From Lysobacterales bacterium (GTDB lineage Bacteria > Pseudomonadota > Gammaproteobacteria > Xanthomonadales > SZUA-38), in the NCBI GenBank assembly GCA_028285525.1, contig JANQOZ010000027.1, forward strand, positions 186,001 to 250,000: a DNA stretch of 64,000 nucleotides. The letters run 5' to 3'. Each line of letters opens with the position of its first letter. Position 1 is the first letter of the stretch. The notes under the pieces were generated by a model. It was not told the DNA's origin. It worked only from the letters and a program-made list of their open reading frames with translations, and ran no database searches. Positions 42,792 to 50,903 of this stretch are shown piece after piece. The position numbers and the translations under genes were made by a program.

Positions 42792-44980
42792 CCGCCCGTC
42801 TCCGCTGACGCATCAGCGTTCGAAACCAGCGAAAGCTTGCGAAACGCCAACCCGAGCTCACGAAGATCTTTTCCCGTTCCCAGGCTGCTGGGGGAACGGG
42901 CGTCGGGAAACTCAAAGCGAAGCTTAACGGGTGATTGCCTGCCGATAATCGAGGCGGGAACGTCAACCTTCGCGATCTGAAAGCCTGGCTCGCTGAACTG
43001 CCAGCTGCCGACAGCCTCACCATTCACAATGACTCTGACGTTCTGGACAGTCATTTTTGGTGGCGCAAGATAAGGGTTGGCGTCCGCCACAAGTCCGATT
43101 GTTTGCCCGGTTTCGGGTAGGTCCAGGCTCAGCTCCGCAACCGGCCCCTCAGTCCAGGTCACGTGCTCACCCGTGCTCCGGGACCACCCGCTGACCTGGT
43201 AGAGTTTTGAGTTGCCAAGCTGGCCGAAGCGAATTTGCTCACCCCAGCGGTAGGGCTGGCGGTCGGCCAGTACGTCGGCCTCAGCGGAGCTGCCTCGGCT
43301 CCAGCTGGTCTCATCGTAAACGTTTCCCCGCACGACGTAGCTTTCAAAAAAATCAAAGAAGTCTTTGGCGGCCGCGTCGTTCCGGTGGACGTAGCTGAAG
43401 TAGTAAACGCGTTCCCGGATGGACTGAGGGTCAAGATCGAACATCGACTCGCCGGGGAACGCTGCGGGTAATCCCAGCTCAGCGGCGACGGTTGCCGGCA
43501 GATCCGTCAGCATAACGGGCGCCTCGGACTCAGCGAGCGGACCGCTGGCGCCGGGGCGCTTGATCAGCATCAGCGGGAGCGGCGCGCCCCAGAGGTTGAG
43601 TTCACTCTCGGTGCTGTCGATCGTCAGGCCATCGCCACGCTGCATCGTAAAGCTGGCGCTGCTGCCGTGATCGGCATGAATGACGATCAGGCTGGATTGA
43701 TAGACACCCAGTTCGCGCAACCGATCCAGCAGGCCCACGAGGTCGGTCAGCAGGCAGCGTGACTGCCACAGGTGGTGTTTGCGCTCATCCGCCAGCGCCG
43801 CGCCGGCGGCGTTGCAGTCCTCGAGGGTGACCAGTGGCGCGTGGGGCGAGATGAGATGGATCGACTTGTACACAGGCTCCTGCCTGTCGGCCACCGCCAG
43901 CCCCTGCGTCAGATCGCGGAGAAAGGCGGTGTGGGAAAAATGCTGAAACTGCATCGACGGATCAGACGAAAGCAGGCCGGACGTCAGCCACGACTGATCG
44001 TCATAGATCGGCGGCTTCAGGAAGAATGGCGCCTGGCGGAACAGCGACAGATCGAGCAGGAACCATGCGGTGGAGGCCAGCGCCTTGGGGTAATCCAGAT
44101 AAGGCGTTGGTATCCGGTAGTAGTGATCCATGGCGTCAGTCTTTTCGTTCCACCACACGGGCGTTGCCATGTCCACTTCGTAACCGCCCTGATCCAGCGC
44201 GGTTAACAGGTTTTCGCCACCGAGAGTCTCCGCCTGGTATTGGCTGATTTTCTGCTCGTTGGTGAACACCTTGCCGCTGAGGAACGCCGGGACGCTGAGG
44301 TAGGTCACCGCCGAGGAGGTGAGCGCGTTGCTGAAATACGTAAAGCCCTCAAACCGCGCCGCCAGGTCAGGGTCGAGTTCGAGCAGTTCTCGGAAAAAAT
44401 CGGCCTGAAATCCGTCGAGCACAATGTGCAGGACGTTTTGCGTGCGCGAGAGCGTAGCGAGCTCCGGCGGATAGGTTATCGACCCCTGGTCCTGCGCAGA
44501 CACACCGGCGTCCGGTGAACGGATCGCGACGCCGGCAGCCTGCAGGACAAGCAAACACATGGCGATGAAGCCGGCCTGCTTTGCCAGCGAAGCCGCAAAG
44601 CGAAACACCAACACCAGCCCAATCAGCCACAGCGCGCTGTCGATCGCCAGAGCCGTGGTGTTGCTGAAATCAAGCTGGCTGCCGTCCAGAACCCCGGTAT
44701 CCCAAACCAGCAGATTGCCGTGGAGATAAGTCATCACCCCGGCGAAAAGCAGTACTGCAATGTACCGAGATCGCCAGGTACCCCGAAGCACCGCTCCAAG
44801 CACCACAAACACCGCGGCCACCGCCGTTGCGGCGGGTGCAAGCTGGCTCAGGATTTCCCCCAGAGAAAGCTGGAATTCGCCGCGATTCTCAGCGAACAGG
44901 GTGAAGACACCAAAACCAAAGATATTCAGCACCAGCAGGCCGACTACGGCCAGGAGCGTCCCGAATTGCTGCCCTTTCAT
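42773..44980 (-). CDS. Membrane-bound sulfatase / phosphoglycerol-transferase-like protein (alkaline phosphatase superfamily)
   Basis: 735 residues. Four or five transmembrane segments occupy about 8-165. A large extracytoplasmic alkaline-phosphatase-superfamily domain follows: metal Asp in VLHIVLDGFQADFF near 188, nucleophile region SSAVTYLSVPAFLSG near 228, and metal-binding IHADHGSS near 432. The C-terminal 150 residues look like a beta-rich accessory domain. It resembles LTA-synthase/OpgB-type enzymes that transfer or hydrolyse phospho- or sulfo-groups on glycans. With the YLDPGSGS protein and methyltransferase it forms a surface-modification group. The two genes overlap tail to tail. Confidence 0.85.
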   Translation of the reverse strand: MKGQQFGTLLAVVGLLVLNIFGFGVFTLFAENRGEFQLSLGEILSQLAPAATAVAAVFVVLGAVLRGTWRSRYIAVLLFAGVMTYLHGNLLVWDTGVLDGSQLDFSNTTALAIDSALWLIGLVLVFRFAASLAKQAGFIAMCLLVLQAAGVAIRSPDAGVSAQDQGSITYPPELATLSRTQNVLHIVLDGFQADFFRELLELDPDLAARFEGFTYFSNALTSSAVTYLSVPAFLSGKVFTNEQKISQYQAETLGGENLLTALDQGGYEVDMATPVWWNEKTDAMDHYYRIPTPYLDYPKALASTAWFLLDLSLFRQAPFFLKPPIYDDQSWLTSGLLSSDPSMQFQHFSHTAFLRDLTQGLAVADRQEPVYKSIHLISPHAPLVTLEDCNAAGAALADERKHHLWQSRCLLTDLVGLLDRLRELGVYQSSLIVIHADHGSSASFTMQRGDGLTIDSTESELNLWGAPLPLMLIKRPGASGPLAESEAPVMLTDLPATVAAELGLPAAFPGESMFDLDPQSIRERVYYFSYVHRNDAAAKDFFDFFESYVVRGNVYDETSWSRGSSAEADVLADRQPYRWGEQIRFGQLGNSKLYQVSGWSRSTGEHVTWTEGPVAELSLDLPETGQTIGLVADANPYLAPPKMTVQNVRVIVNGEAVGSWQFSEPGFQIAKVDVPASIIGRQSPVKLRFEFPDARSPSSLGTGKDLRELGLAFRKLSLVSNADASAETGGQRGEQ

Positions 44981-45028
44981 CGCACTACCTTAAGAATGGG
45001 GGTCGCCTTCGTTGAACGATTCCGGGTT

Positions 45029-45931
45029 TCAGCGAACAGCCGTGATGAACGATTGACCGACGCCGAGGAATCCTTTCGCTGGATCCCAGACGAGGCGCAG
45101 GTCCACCTCTCGAAACCCGATGTCACGAAGGGTCTCCAAGATATCCCAGCCGAAGTGGTAGTAACAAAGCACCCCCTCGTTTGACATGGGATCGCCGTGG
45201 TATTCCGGCTCACAAAGATGCTCCGTTTCGCCGAGGCTGTTAATCCTTGCCCGAACGAGGGTCTCATCGTGCTTGATCAAAAAGGGTACAGAAATGATCA
45301 GCTTTCCCGCCGGCTCAAGCACGCGGAAAAACTCGCGCAGCGCACTTCGATAATCCGGCACATGCTCCAGGACATCCAGCGTTACGACGTGGGTAAAAGC
45401 GCTGTCCTCGTACGTCAACGCCGTAACGTCTTGATGTTCCACCGACTGACCACCGCGCTGATGCACGCTTCCTGGGCCCGCGTCATCTCCGAAATACTCG
45501 CTGGTCACCACACGATCAAAGTGCCGCAAAATCCACCGGGCCAGTGGCGTTACCGCCTCCGTCAAATAGATGCTGGGTTTATCCAGCCCAGAAGTATCGG
45601 ACTGCAGCAGCGTGACGCACGACCGCCAGCGACTGATCAGGCGACAGGGTCGACACGCCAGCGTCTCTCGCCAGTTGACCGGTTGCTCTGGCACGGTTTT
45701 GACGTCGAAAAGCGTGTCCTGTCCGCAAACTGTGCAGTAGCCCTTGACCGCCGGCGTGGGGCCTTTCCGTTTGGTCAGCTCCGACTCGAACTGCTGCTCC
45801 CAGAGAAACTGGCTGTCCAGCAACGAAGCCGGCAGCTGAGATCGTGATTCGAAGGCCGTGAAGTCGCACGTAGCGGAATCGGGTACTTCAGTTGGACGGA
45901 CACTCCGTGCAAGCAGGTCGAGCAATCGCAT
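45029..45931 (-). CDS. SAM-dependent methyltransferase with zinc-ribbon N-terminus
   Basis: 300 residues from ATG 45931 (GTG 45967 is possible). A CTVCGQDT...CRPCR four-Cys zinc ribbon lies near 75-110. A Methyltransf_11-type domain follows: VEHQDVTALTYEDSAFTHVV, LDVLEHVPDYRSALREFFRV and LEPAGKLIISVPF. The glycine-rich motif I is degenerate (TEYFGDDAGPGSVHQ-like region), as in several glycan or lipid methyltransferases. It lies 48 bp before the sulfatase-fold gene on the same strand, so probably in the same operon and acting on the same surface molecule. Confidence 0.83.
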   Translation of the reverse strand: MRLLDLLARSVRPTEVPDSATCDFTAFESRSQLPASLLDSQFLWEQQFESELTKRKGPTPAVKGYCTVCGQDTLFDVKTVPEQPVNWRETLACRPCRLISRWRSCVTLLQSDTSGLDKPSIYLTEAVTPLARWILRHFDRVVTSEYFGDDAGPGSVHQRGGQSVEHQDVTALTYEDSAFTHVVTLDVLEHVPDYRSALREFFRVLEPAGKLIISVPFLIKHDETLVRARINSLGETEHLCEPEYHGDPMSNEGVLCYYHFGWDILETLRDIGFREVDLRLVWDPAKGFLGVGQSFITAVR

Positions 45932-46247
45932 CTTGGAGGCGTTACCTGGAGAGCAACGAGAGACCACCCGAGATTACGCTCAAACAGGGGTCATGGGCAA
46001 TCCTCCGCCCGCCACACAATCAATCTCTGCATCCTCGCAACGGTCAAACCAGCAGCGGCAGGTAGCACGGGCGGGGATCAGTCTGTGACGCTAAAAATCC
46101 TCCGGAAGTTCGAGTACGATCAAACTCTGCGCAAGCGAGAAATAGCCCAGCCGGGGACACATGAGAGCGCGGTTCACGCTTCAGGCAAAATCGACGGCCG
46201 AAGCAAACTGATTGATCAATCGACCAACCAGGAGAAAATCGCGCGTA
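45932..46247. other. Divergent intergenic region, no gene seen
   Basis: 316 bp between the zinc-ribbon methyltransferase (-) and S1/P1 nuclease (+). It should hold both promoters. Short frames show no ribosome site or recognisable product. Confidence 0.4.
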
Positions 46248-47057
46248 ATGACTAGAACACTTTGCCGGCGACCGGCCATGTACGTCATGTTGGCCTGCAT
46301 GTTGACCTGTCTGCTGCTCTCGACGAGCAGCGCACTGGCCTGGGGCAAAACCGGACATCGAATCACTGGCGCGATTGCCGAGCGGCACCTCAGCGGCTAT
46401 GCCCGCGCTCAGATCGCGCTGATCCTCGGCGATGAAACCCTGGCTGAGGCGTCGATCTGGGCCGACGTCATGCGCTCCAATCCCAGCCAGTTCTGGCAGG
46501 TCACTGCCAATCCCTGGCACTACGTGACGGTACCGCCAGGTAAAAGCTACGAGGAGGTTGGGGCGCCGCCGCAGGGAGACGCGGTCACCGCGCTCGACCG
46601 ATTCACCAAGATTCTGCAGGACCCCGACGCCAGCCTCGACAACAAGCAGCTGTCGCTGCGCTTCCTGATCCACATCATTGGCGACCTCCATCAGCCGCTG
46701 CACGCCGGGAACGGTAAAGACCGGGGCGGTAATGATTTTGGGGTGTCCTACGCGGGACAACGCACCAACCTGCACTGGGTCTGGGACGAAGGGCTGATCT
46801 CCAGCGAGAAACTGGCGTTCAGCGAGTGGGTGGACCTCCTGGAACCCCGGATCACACCGGAGCAGGTGGTGAGCTGGTGGGACAGCAACCCGCAATCCTG
46901 GATCGCCGAGTCGAGCGCGCTGAGGGACACCATTTCCCCTGAAGAGCGCAACCTGCGCTGGGCGTACAGCTACCAGCATATCGACACCGTTCGCACTCAG
47001 CTCAGCAAAGCCGGGATCAGAACGGCCGCCTATCTCAACCAACTTTTTTCGCCTTAG
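46248..47057 (+). CDS. S1/P1-type zinc-dependent nuclease, exported
   Basis: 269 residues from ATG 46248 (AGGAG 13 bases upstream; the frame extends to a TTG at 46212). The signal peptide ends in SSALA, so the mature protein begins with WGKTGHRIT; the N-terminal Trp and His are zinc ligands in this family. Other ligand blocks: ASIWADVMR, NPWHYVTVP, FLIHIIGDLHQPLHAG and GGNDFGV. All metal-binding elements are present, so an active three-zinc nuclease degrading single-stranded DNA/RNA outside the cytoplasm is expected, probably for phosphate or nucleotide scavenging. Monocistronic. Confidence 0.95.
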   Translation: MTRTLCRRPAMYVMLACMLTCLLLSTSSALAWGKTGHRITGAIAERHLSGYARAQIALILGDETLAEASIWADVMRSNPSQFWQVTANPWHYVTVPPGKSYEEVGAPPQGDAVTALDRFTKILQDPDASLDNKQLSLRFLIHIIGDLHQPLHAGNGKDRGGNDFGVSYAGQRTNLHWVWDEGLISSEKLAFSEWVDLLEPRITPEQVVSWWDSNPQSWIAESSALRDTISPEERNLRWAYSYQHIDTVRTQLSKAGIRTAAYLNQLFSP

Positions 47058-47228
47058 GCGTAAGCTTTTCTGCTAGTCTCAGGTCTTAGTGAATAAGTTA
47101 AGCATTTTCGCGACTTATTTCGAGACTTATATTTTTTTGGCGAACCGCCGTTAAGCTAATAACAACAAACCTGTTTATGGATCGAGGCCAACACGACACA
47201 AACCGCTGACTTAAAGGAGATTGATTCC

Positions 47229-47819
47229 ATGCATGGACCCACCGCAGAACACTCGTTGCCCGGCTACTTTCACAGCGCGCTCGGGCGCGCCGCCAATCGA
47301 CAGGGCCAGCAACCGCAGGAAGCCACCCTCTGGTACCTCACCGATCTCCTCACCCGCTTCGCCCGTTCTGAAGCCTTTTTTGACCCCAACAGCGGCCGCA
47401 GCGGCCTGAAACCCCTGGCGATGATCTACGGCGAAGCCGCCAACGCCAGAAGCGAGGCCGAGCGCCATCGGCTGCTGCAGCGCCTCGGCGACGTTGCGCT
47501 GTTTGTGGCCGGGCTCTTTCATCAGTCGCTCGAGCGGCGCGCCATCGGGCGGGAGTATCTGGTTAGCATGGGCGGCAGCGCGTACAGCTATCTCGCCGAC
47601 AATGCGCCTCGCGATATATCGGTCTTCGACGAGCTGGCGACCCGGTTTGTGCCCTTCGTGAACATGCTGTCCGATCTGATTCACGCTAACCGCGCCCAGT
47701 TCGACGCGGCTGAGATCCTGAAGCTTTACGACCTCTGGCAGCAGACGGGCAACGCGCAGGCGCGACAGCAGCTCAGCAGCCTGGGGATTTCGCTGGACGG
47801 CGGCCAGACGGCCCACTGA
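47229..47819 (+). CDS. Hypothetical protein, first of an unknown coupled pair
   Basis: 196 residues, predicted almost entirely helical, no signal peptide (MHGPTAEHSLPGYFHSALGR...). The start is supported by AAAGGAGA about nine bases upstream, and the preceding 130 bp are strongly AT-rich, as for a good promoter. Conserved-looking segments include LLTRFARSEAFFDPNSGRSG and SLERRAIGREYLVSMGGSAY. The stop overlaps the next ATG by one base (TGATG). No domain recognised; cytoplasmic. Confidence 0.8.
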   Translation: MHGPTAEHSLPGYFHSALGRAANRQGQQPQEATLWYLTDLLTRFARSEAFFDPNSGRSGLKPLAMIYGEAANARSEAERHRLLQRLGDVALFVAGLFHQSLERRAIGREYLVSMGGSAYSYLADNAPRDISVFDELATRFVPFVNMLSDLIHANRAQFDAAEILKLYDLWQQTGNAQARQQLSSLGISLDGGQTAH

Positions 47820-48442
47820 TGCTGGACCAGATCCAGCGCCAGATCGAGCGGCGCTACGACCTTAAGTCCAGCCACCGCGTTTCCGAATTTGTCGTCAGCG
47901 ATCCCGCGGTGGCGGAGCACCTCGGCGGCAGTCCGGACCAGTCTTCCGAGCAGCTGCTGCTGCGACAGGACGAACGCGGGCTGGAGCTGGCGCTTTACCT
48001 CGAACCCGCACTGGTCGAGGGCGATACCCCCCTGACTCTGAATCAGTATGCGGCGGCGGTCGAAGGCGTCAGCCACTTTACCTACGTCACCTTTTGCGCC
48101 CGACACGACCGGTCCACCACTCAGCTCGAGCTGGAGCTCCAGGGTGAGGTGGACAAGTTTTTTGCGCTGGCCGACCACCTGGCTGGCGGCCAGGAGGGCG
48201 AAGGTCAGCCCGACCTCAGGCTATTGCACGAACAGCTGTTCGACCGGGTCAGCTATCGCGAGGAGCTCGACCGGGAGTCACGCGATCGCTACGTGACGGT
48301 GAACCGCCTGGCGGCTCAGGTGTGCCGTCTTTGGATGTCGCGCTATGGCGACAACCTCAGCCACCCCGGCTGGTTTGCCGACGCACGTCGCTTCTATCGA
48401 ATGGCGCAGCAGCGCAAGCTGCGGCACGCGGCGGGGCACTAG
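47819..48442 (+). CDS. Hypothetical protein, second of an unknown coupled pair
   Basis: 207 residues, mixed alpha/beta, cytoplasmic. Segments such as LELALYLEPALVEGDTPLTL, NQYAAAVEGVSHFTYVTFCA and TTQLELELQGEVDKFFALAD suggest a compact regulatory or adaptor fold rather than an enzyme; no catalytic motif seen. Its coupling to the preceding gene indicates a two-component complex. A strong bidirectional terminator follows at 48458. I do not recognise either family. Confidence 0.8.
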   Translation: MLDQIQRQIERRYDLKSSHRVSEFVVSDPAVAEHLGGSPDQSSEQLLLRQDERGLELALYLEPALVEGDTPLTLNQYAAAVEGVSHFTYVTFCARHDRSTTQLELELQGEVDKFFALADHLAGGQEGEGQPDLRLLHEQLFDRVSYREELDRESRDRYVTVNRLAAQVCRLWMSRYGDNLSHPGWFADARRFYRMAQQRKLRHAAGH

Positions 48443-48457
48443 TGTCCTGAAAAACGG

Positions 48458-48489
48458 GCGTCCCGGGTCATTGTCCCGGGACGCTTCTT
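48458..48489. terminator. Bidirectional rho-independent terminator
   Basis: GCGTCCCGGG (48458-48467), loop TCATTGT and CCCGGGACGC (48475-48484) form a perfect 10-bp stem, followed by TTCTT and preceded by AAAA. It lies between the convergent 47819 (+) and 48496 (-) genes. Confidence 0.88.
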
Positions 48490-48495
48490 AACTCT

Positions 48496-49254
48496 TCAGG
48501 GCTTGCGGAACACCAGCGTGAACCGGTCGGTTTGGCCGGTGACCTTGTCGTTGCCGACTTCGAGCGTCAGATCGTCGACCGGCTTGTAGTGAAGGTTGCT
48601 GTAGCTGTGCAGCAGAAACCCGGCATCCTGAGCTTCTTTGATGATCTCCACCGGGTCAGCCCGGCGCCGATTTTCGCTGGAGATCGGCTCCATGTGGCGT
48701 CGCGTGTGGTCCACAACCCCGTAGATGCCGCCAGAGGCTAACGCGTCGAAGGCGGCCTTGTTGATCGCTCGCCGGCCAGCCTCATCGAAATTGTGCATGT
48801 TGCGAAAGGTCAGGACCGCATCGAAGCCTGCTTCGCCAAAAGAAAACTCGCTCACGGAGTTGAGCCCGAACTCTCCCCCGCGAGACAGCGTCATGTTTTG
48901 GGGCTCCAAGATCTTGATATGGTCGAAGCCGGGCTCGCTGATCAGATTTTCCTTGACCCAGGTGGTGCCAATCGCCACGTGAAAATCGTCGATGGCCGGT
49001 GCGAGCAGCTTGGTGTACCAGCCGCGGCTGGGAATCAGCTCCAGCACCTTCATGTCGGACGAAAGGCCCATGAAGGTCAGCGTCTCCTGAGGCTTGCGGT
49101 TGGCGTCGCGGGCCACTTCCGCCTCGGAGCGAATGTCGGCCTTCATGGCGGCGTCAAGCCGGGCGCCGAAGCTGTCGTCCGTCTGCGCATGCGCCACTGA
49201 CAGAGCCAGCATTTGAGCCAGCGCCAGGCAGGCAATCTTGGTGAGCTTGTTCAC
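48496..49254 (-). CDS. Exported class I methyltransferase-like protein (COG4798 type)
   Basis: 252 residues from GTG 49254 (CGGAG six bases upstream). The signal peptide ends in SVAHAQ. The Rossmann-like domain shows SSDMKVLELIPSRGWYTKLL (motif I region with PSRGW), FDAVLTFRNMHNFDEAG and FDALASGGIYGVVDH. This matches predicted methyltransferases of the COG4798 group, many of which carry Sec signals. Since SAM is not expected in the periplasm, either the protein is redirected, SAM is replaced by another ligand, or activity is lost. Monocistronic. Confidence 0.87.
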   Translation of the reverse strand: MNKLTKIACLALAQMLALSVAHAQTDDSFGARLDAAMKADIRSEAEVARDANRKPQETLTFMGLSSDMKVLELIPSRGWYTKLLAPAIDDFHVAIGTTWVKENLISEPGFDHIKILEPQNMTLSRGGEFGLNSVSEFSFGEAGFDAVLTFRNMHNFDEAGRRAINKAAFDALASGGIYGVVDHTRRHMEPISSENRRRADPVEIIKEAQDAGFLLHSYSNLHYKPVDDLTLEVGNDKVTGQTDRFTLVFRKP

Positions 49255-49354
49255 GATTATCTCCGCACGGTGTGTAAAGGCGCGCCAGTGTACCGGCAAG
49301 CGGTGTCGTTTTGGTGAAAAACCCTCCGCTGCGGGAAACGTAGAGCGTGGCCGC

Positions 49355-49879
49355 TCAGCGCACGCGATGAAAAGTCATCTTCTCCTCGCGCAGCTCGTCA
49401 TTGCTGCGCATGGCGATAAATCCCTCGACGTAGTCGTCGCTGCGGCGGTAAAAGCTTATGCCAGAGAAATGCACCGCGTCAGGCTCGATGCTGACCAGGC
49501 GAAAGCGGATGTAGTCTGACTTTTCTTCCCAGGCGGTGAAGTCTTCGGTGAAATGTTTGACCTTCATCGACAGGCTGCCCTCTTCTTCGACCAGCACCAG
49601 CAGTTCGTAGAAAGCGACCTGATCTCCTTTAAGCAGCTTGAAAAATCCCACCATGGATCCGGCGCTTGGCGGATTCCACACCTCTTCAAACCGATCACCG
49701 AAGGCTTCACCCGACCAAGCGCCGGCCAGCCAGGCGACGTCTTCGAGAGTCGCGGGCGGCCGGAAATCCGGATCATCCAGCTTGAAGGTGTTTTCCGTTC
49801 GCTTGGACTGCGCCGCCGCTGCACCGCAGCAAACCAGGACAAAGAGGATCAGAAGCAGGCGAAATGGATCGGTTCTCAT
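49355..49879 (-). CDS. DUF6265 family exported protein
   Basis: 174 residues: signal peptide MRTDPFRLLLILFVLVCCGA and then AAAQSK, a short linker, and the DUF6265 domain with LEDVAWLAGAWSGEAFGDRF and EEVWNPPSAGSMVGFFKLLK. The C-terminus is beta-rich (YIRFRLVSIEPDAVHFSGIS). Lipocalin/FABP-like folds have been proposed for this kind of sequence; function unknown. A Cys-Cys pair in the signal region could be a lipobox variant. It lies 100 bp upstream of the exported methyltransferase on the same strand and may be co-transcribed. Confidence 0.85.
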   Translation of the reverse strand: MRTDPFRLLLILFVLVCCGAAAAQSKRTENTFKLDDPDFRPPATLEDVAWLAGAWSGEAFGDRFEEVWNPPSAGSMVGFFKLLKGDQVAFYELLVLVEEEGSLSMKVKHFTEDFTAWEEKSDYIRFRLVSIEPDAVHFSGISFYRRSDDYVEGFIAMRSNDELREEKMTFHRVR

Positions 49880-50099
49880 CGTTAGACTCCAGCCATTTTC
49901 CTACAAGCCTATCAGTGTCTGGCGACATTCCCAGCCAGCAAATTGCGAGAAACTGACGACAGGTTGAGGGCCGGACCTACGGCCGGGTGAGGGAATAGCG
50001 GCGGGGAGTCGTTTTTCACTTACGCCAGCAAGCTGGCAACCACTGCTTCGGGTTGGGGTATCCGAGGCAGCCTGTTAACGAAAATGGGAGGAGGCACCC

Positions 50100-50855
50100 A
50101 TGGCATTAGCCATCAGTCACGATGCATCGGACGCATCATCGCAACACCACGGTTCTCACCGGGACCTCAACGACATCAGCCGACGGCTGATGCTGCAGCG
50201 ACCCGAGCTTTTCAATCACGCAACGCCCCTGTTTCGCCGGCACCCGGAACTGCTGCAGCGGGAAATTCCGGTTCATCCGGATGTGGTTCGGCGTGGTGAA
50301 GCGCTGCTCAGCCGCCAGGACCCGCTGCCGCTGCTGAGCACGAGCGGCCAGTTCGGCGTCGATTACTGCTTTCAGATCGCGGATCTCAGGCTCGACCCGC
50401 ACCCCAAAGCGCAGCCCGCGCTGCTCGAGCCTGACGCCAAACCGTGCCAGCTGGGGCTGGTCATCAGGATCTCCGGCAGCGTGATGTGTCAGTCGGACGA
50501 TGAATCGGAAACAGCTCACCCCCCGCACGGCTTTACGCTCGATCTTTTTGCCACCGCGTGCGCCACCTGGATTGGGCCGTCACATCAGCGACAGCTGTCG
50601 ATCGCGCTGGGCGCGCTGGAGATTGCCGACGTCGACGCTGACACCGTCAGCAACGGCGATCCGAGTTCCGCCTGCTACGTGCTGACGACATTGAAGGTGG
50701 GCATGCTGCCGAGAATCCGGATGGCGCTGGAGTCCATGGCTTTTGAGCTCGGGCAGTTTGCCACCGAGGTAGTAGCGCCGGCGGCGACACCAACCTGGGC
50801 CAGATTAGCGTTTACGCCCCCTGCGGCAGGCCGCGAATCGGTGGCGCTCAATTAA
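50100..50855 (+). CDS. Hypothetical cytoplasmic protein
   Basis: 251 residues, no signal peptide or membrane segment. The start is supported by GGGAGGAGG just upstream. His-rich N-terminus (SHDASDASSQHHGSHRDLND), helical segment to about 75, then a beta-rich half with YCFQIADLRLDPHPKAQPAL and CQLGLVIRISGSVMCQSDD. No family recognised. A stem-loop lies after the stop. The frame has normal high-GC third-position bias, so it is a real gene. Confidence 0.75.
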   Translation: MALAISHDASDASSQHHGSHRDLNDISRRLMLQRPELFNHATPLFRRHPELLQREIPVHPDVVRRGEALLSRQDPLPLLSTSGQFGVDYCFQIADLRLDPHPKAQPALLEPDAKPCQLGLVIRISGSVMCQSDDESETAHPPHGFTLDLFATACATWIGPSHQRQLSIALGALEIADVDADTVSNGDPSSACYVLTTLKVGMLPRIRMALESMAFELGQFATEVVAPAATPTWARLAFTPPAAGRESVALN

Positions 50856-50881
50856 GACCGCCAGCGATTCGGAGTAACGCG

Positions 50882-50901
50882 CCCCGATTCGGGAATCGGG
50901 G
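50882..50901. terminator. Stem-loop between convergent genes
   Basis: CCCCGATT (50882-50889) and AATCGGGG (50894-50901) form a stem with loop CGGG just after the 50100 gene and just before the creD stop. No T-tract, so only a likely terminator. Confidence 0.5.
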
Positions 50902-50903
50902 GC

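Noticed and set aside
46044-47042. 332-codon minus-strand frame over the nuclease
   Set aside because: The plus strand encodes a complete S1/P1 nuclease with all metal ligands; the antisense frame has no family features.
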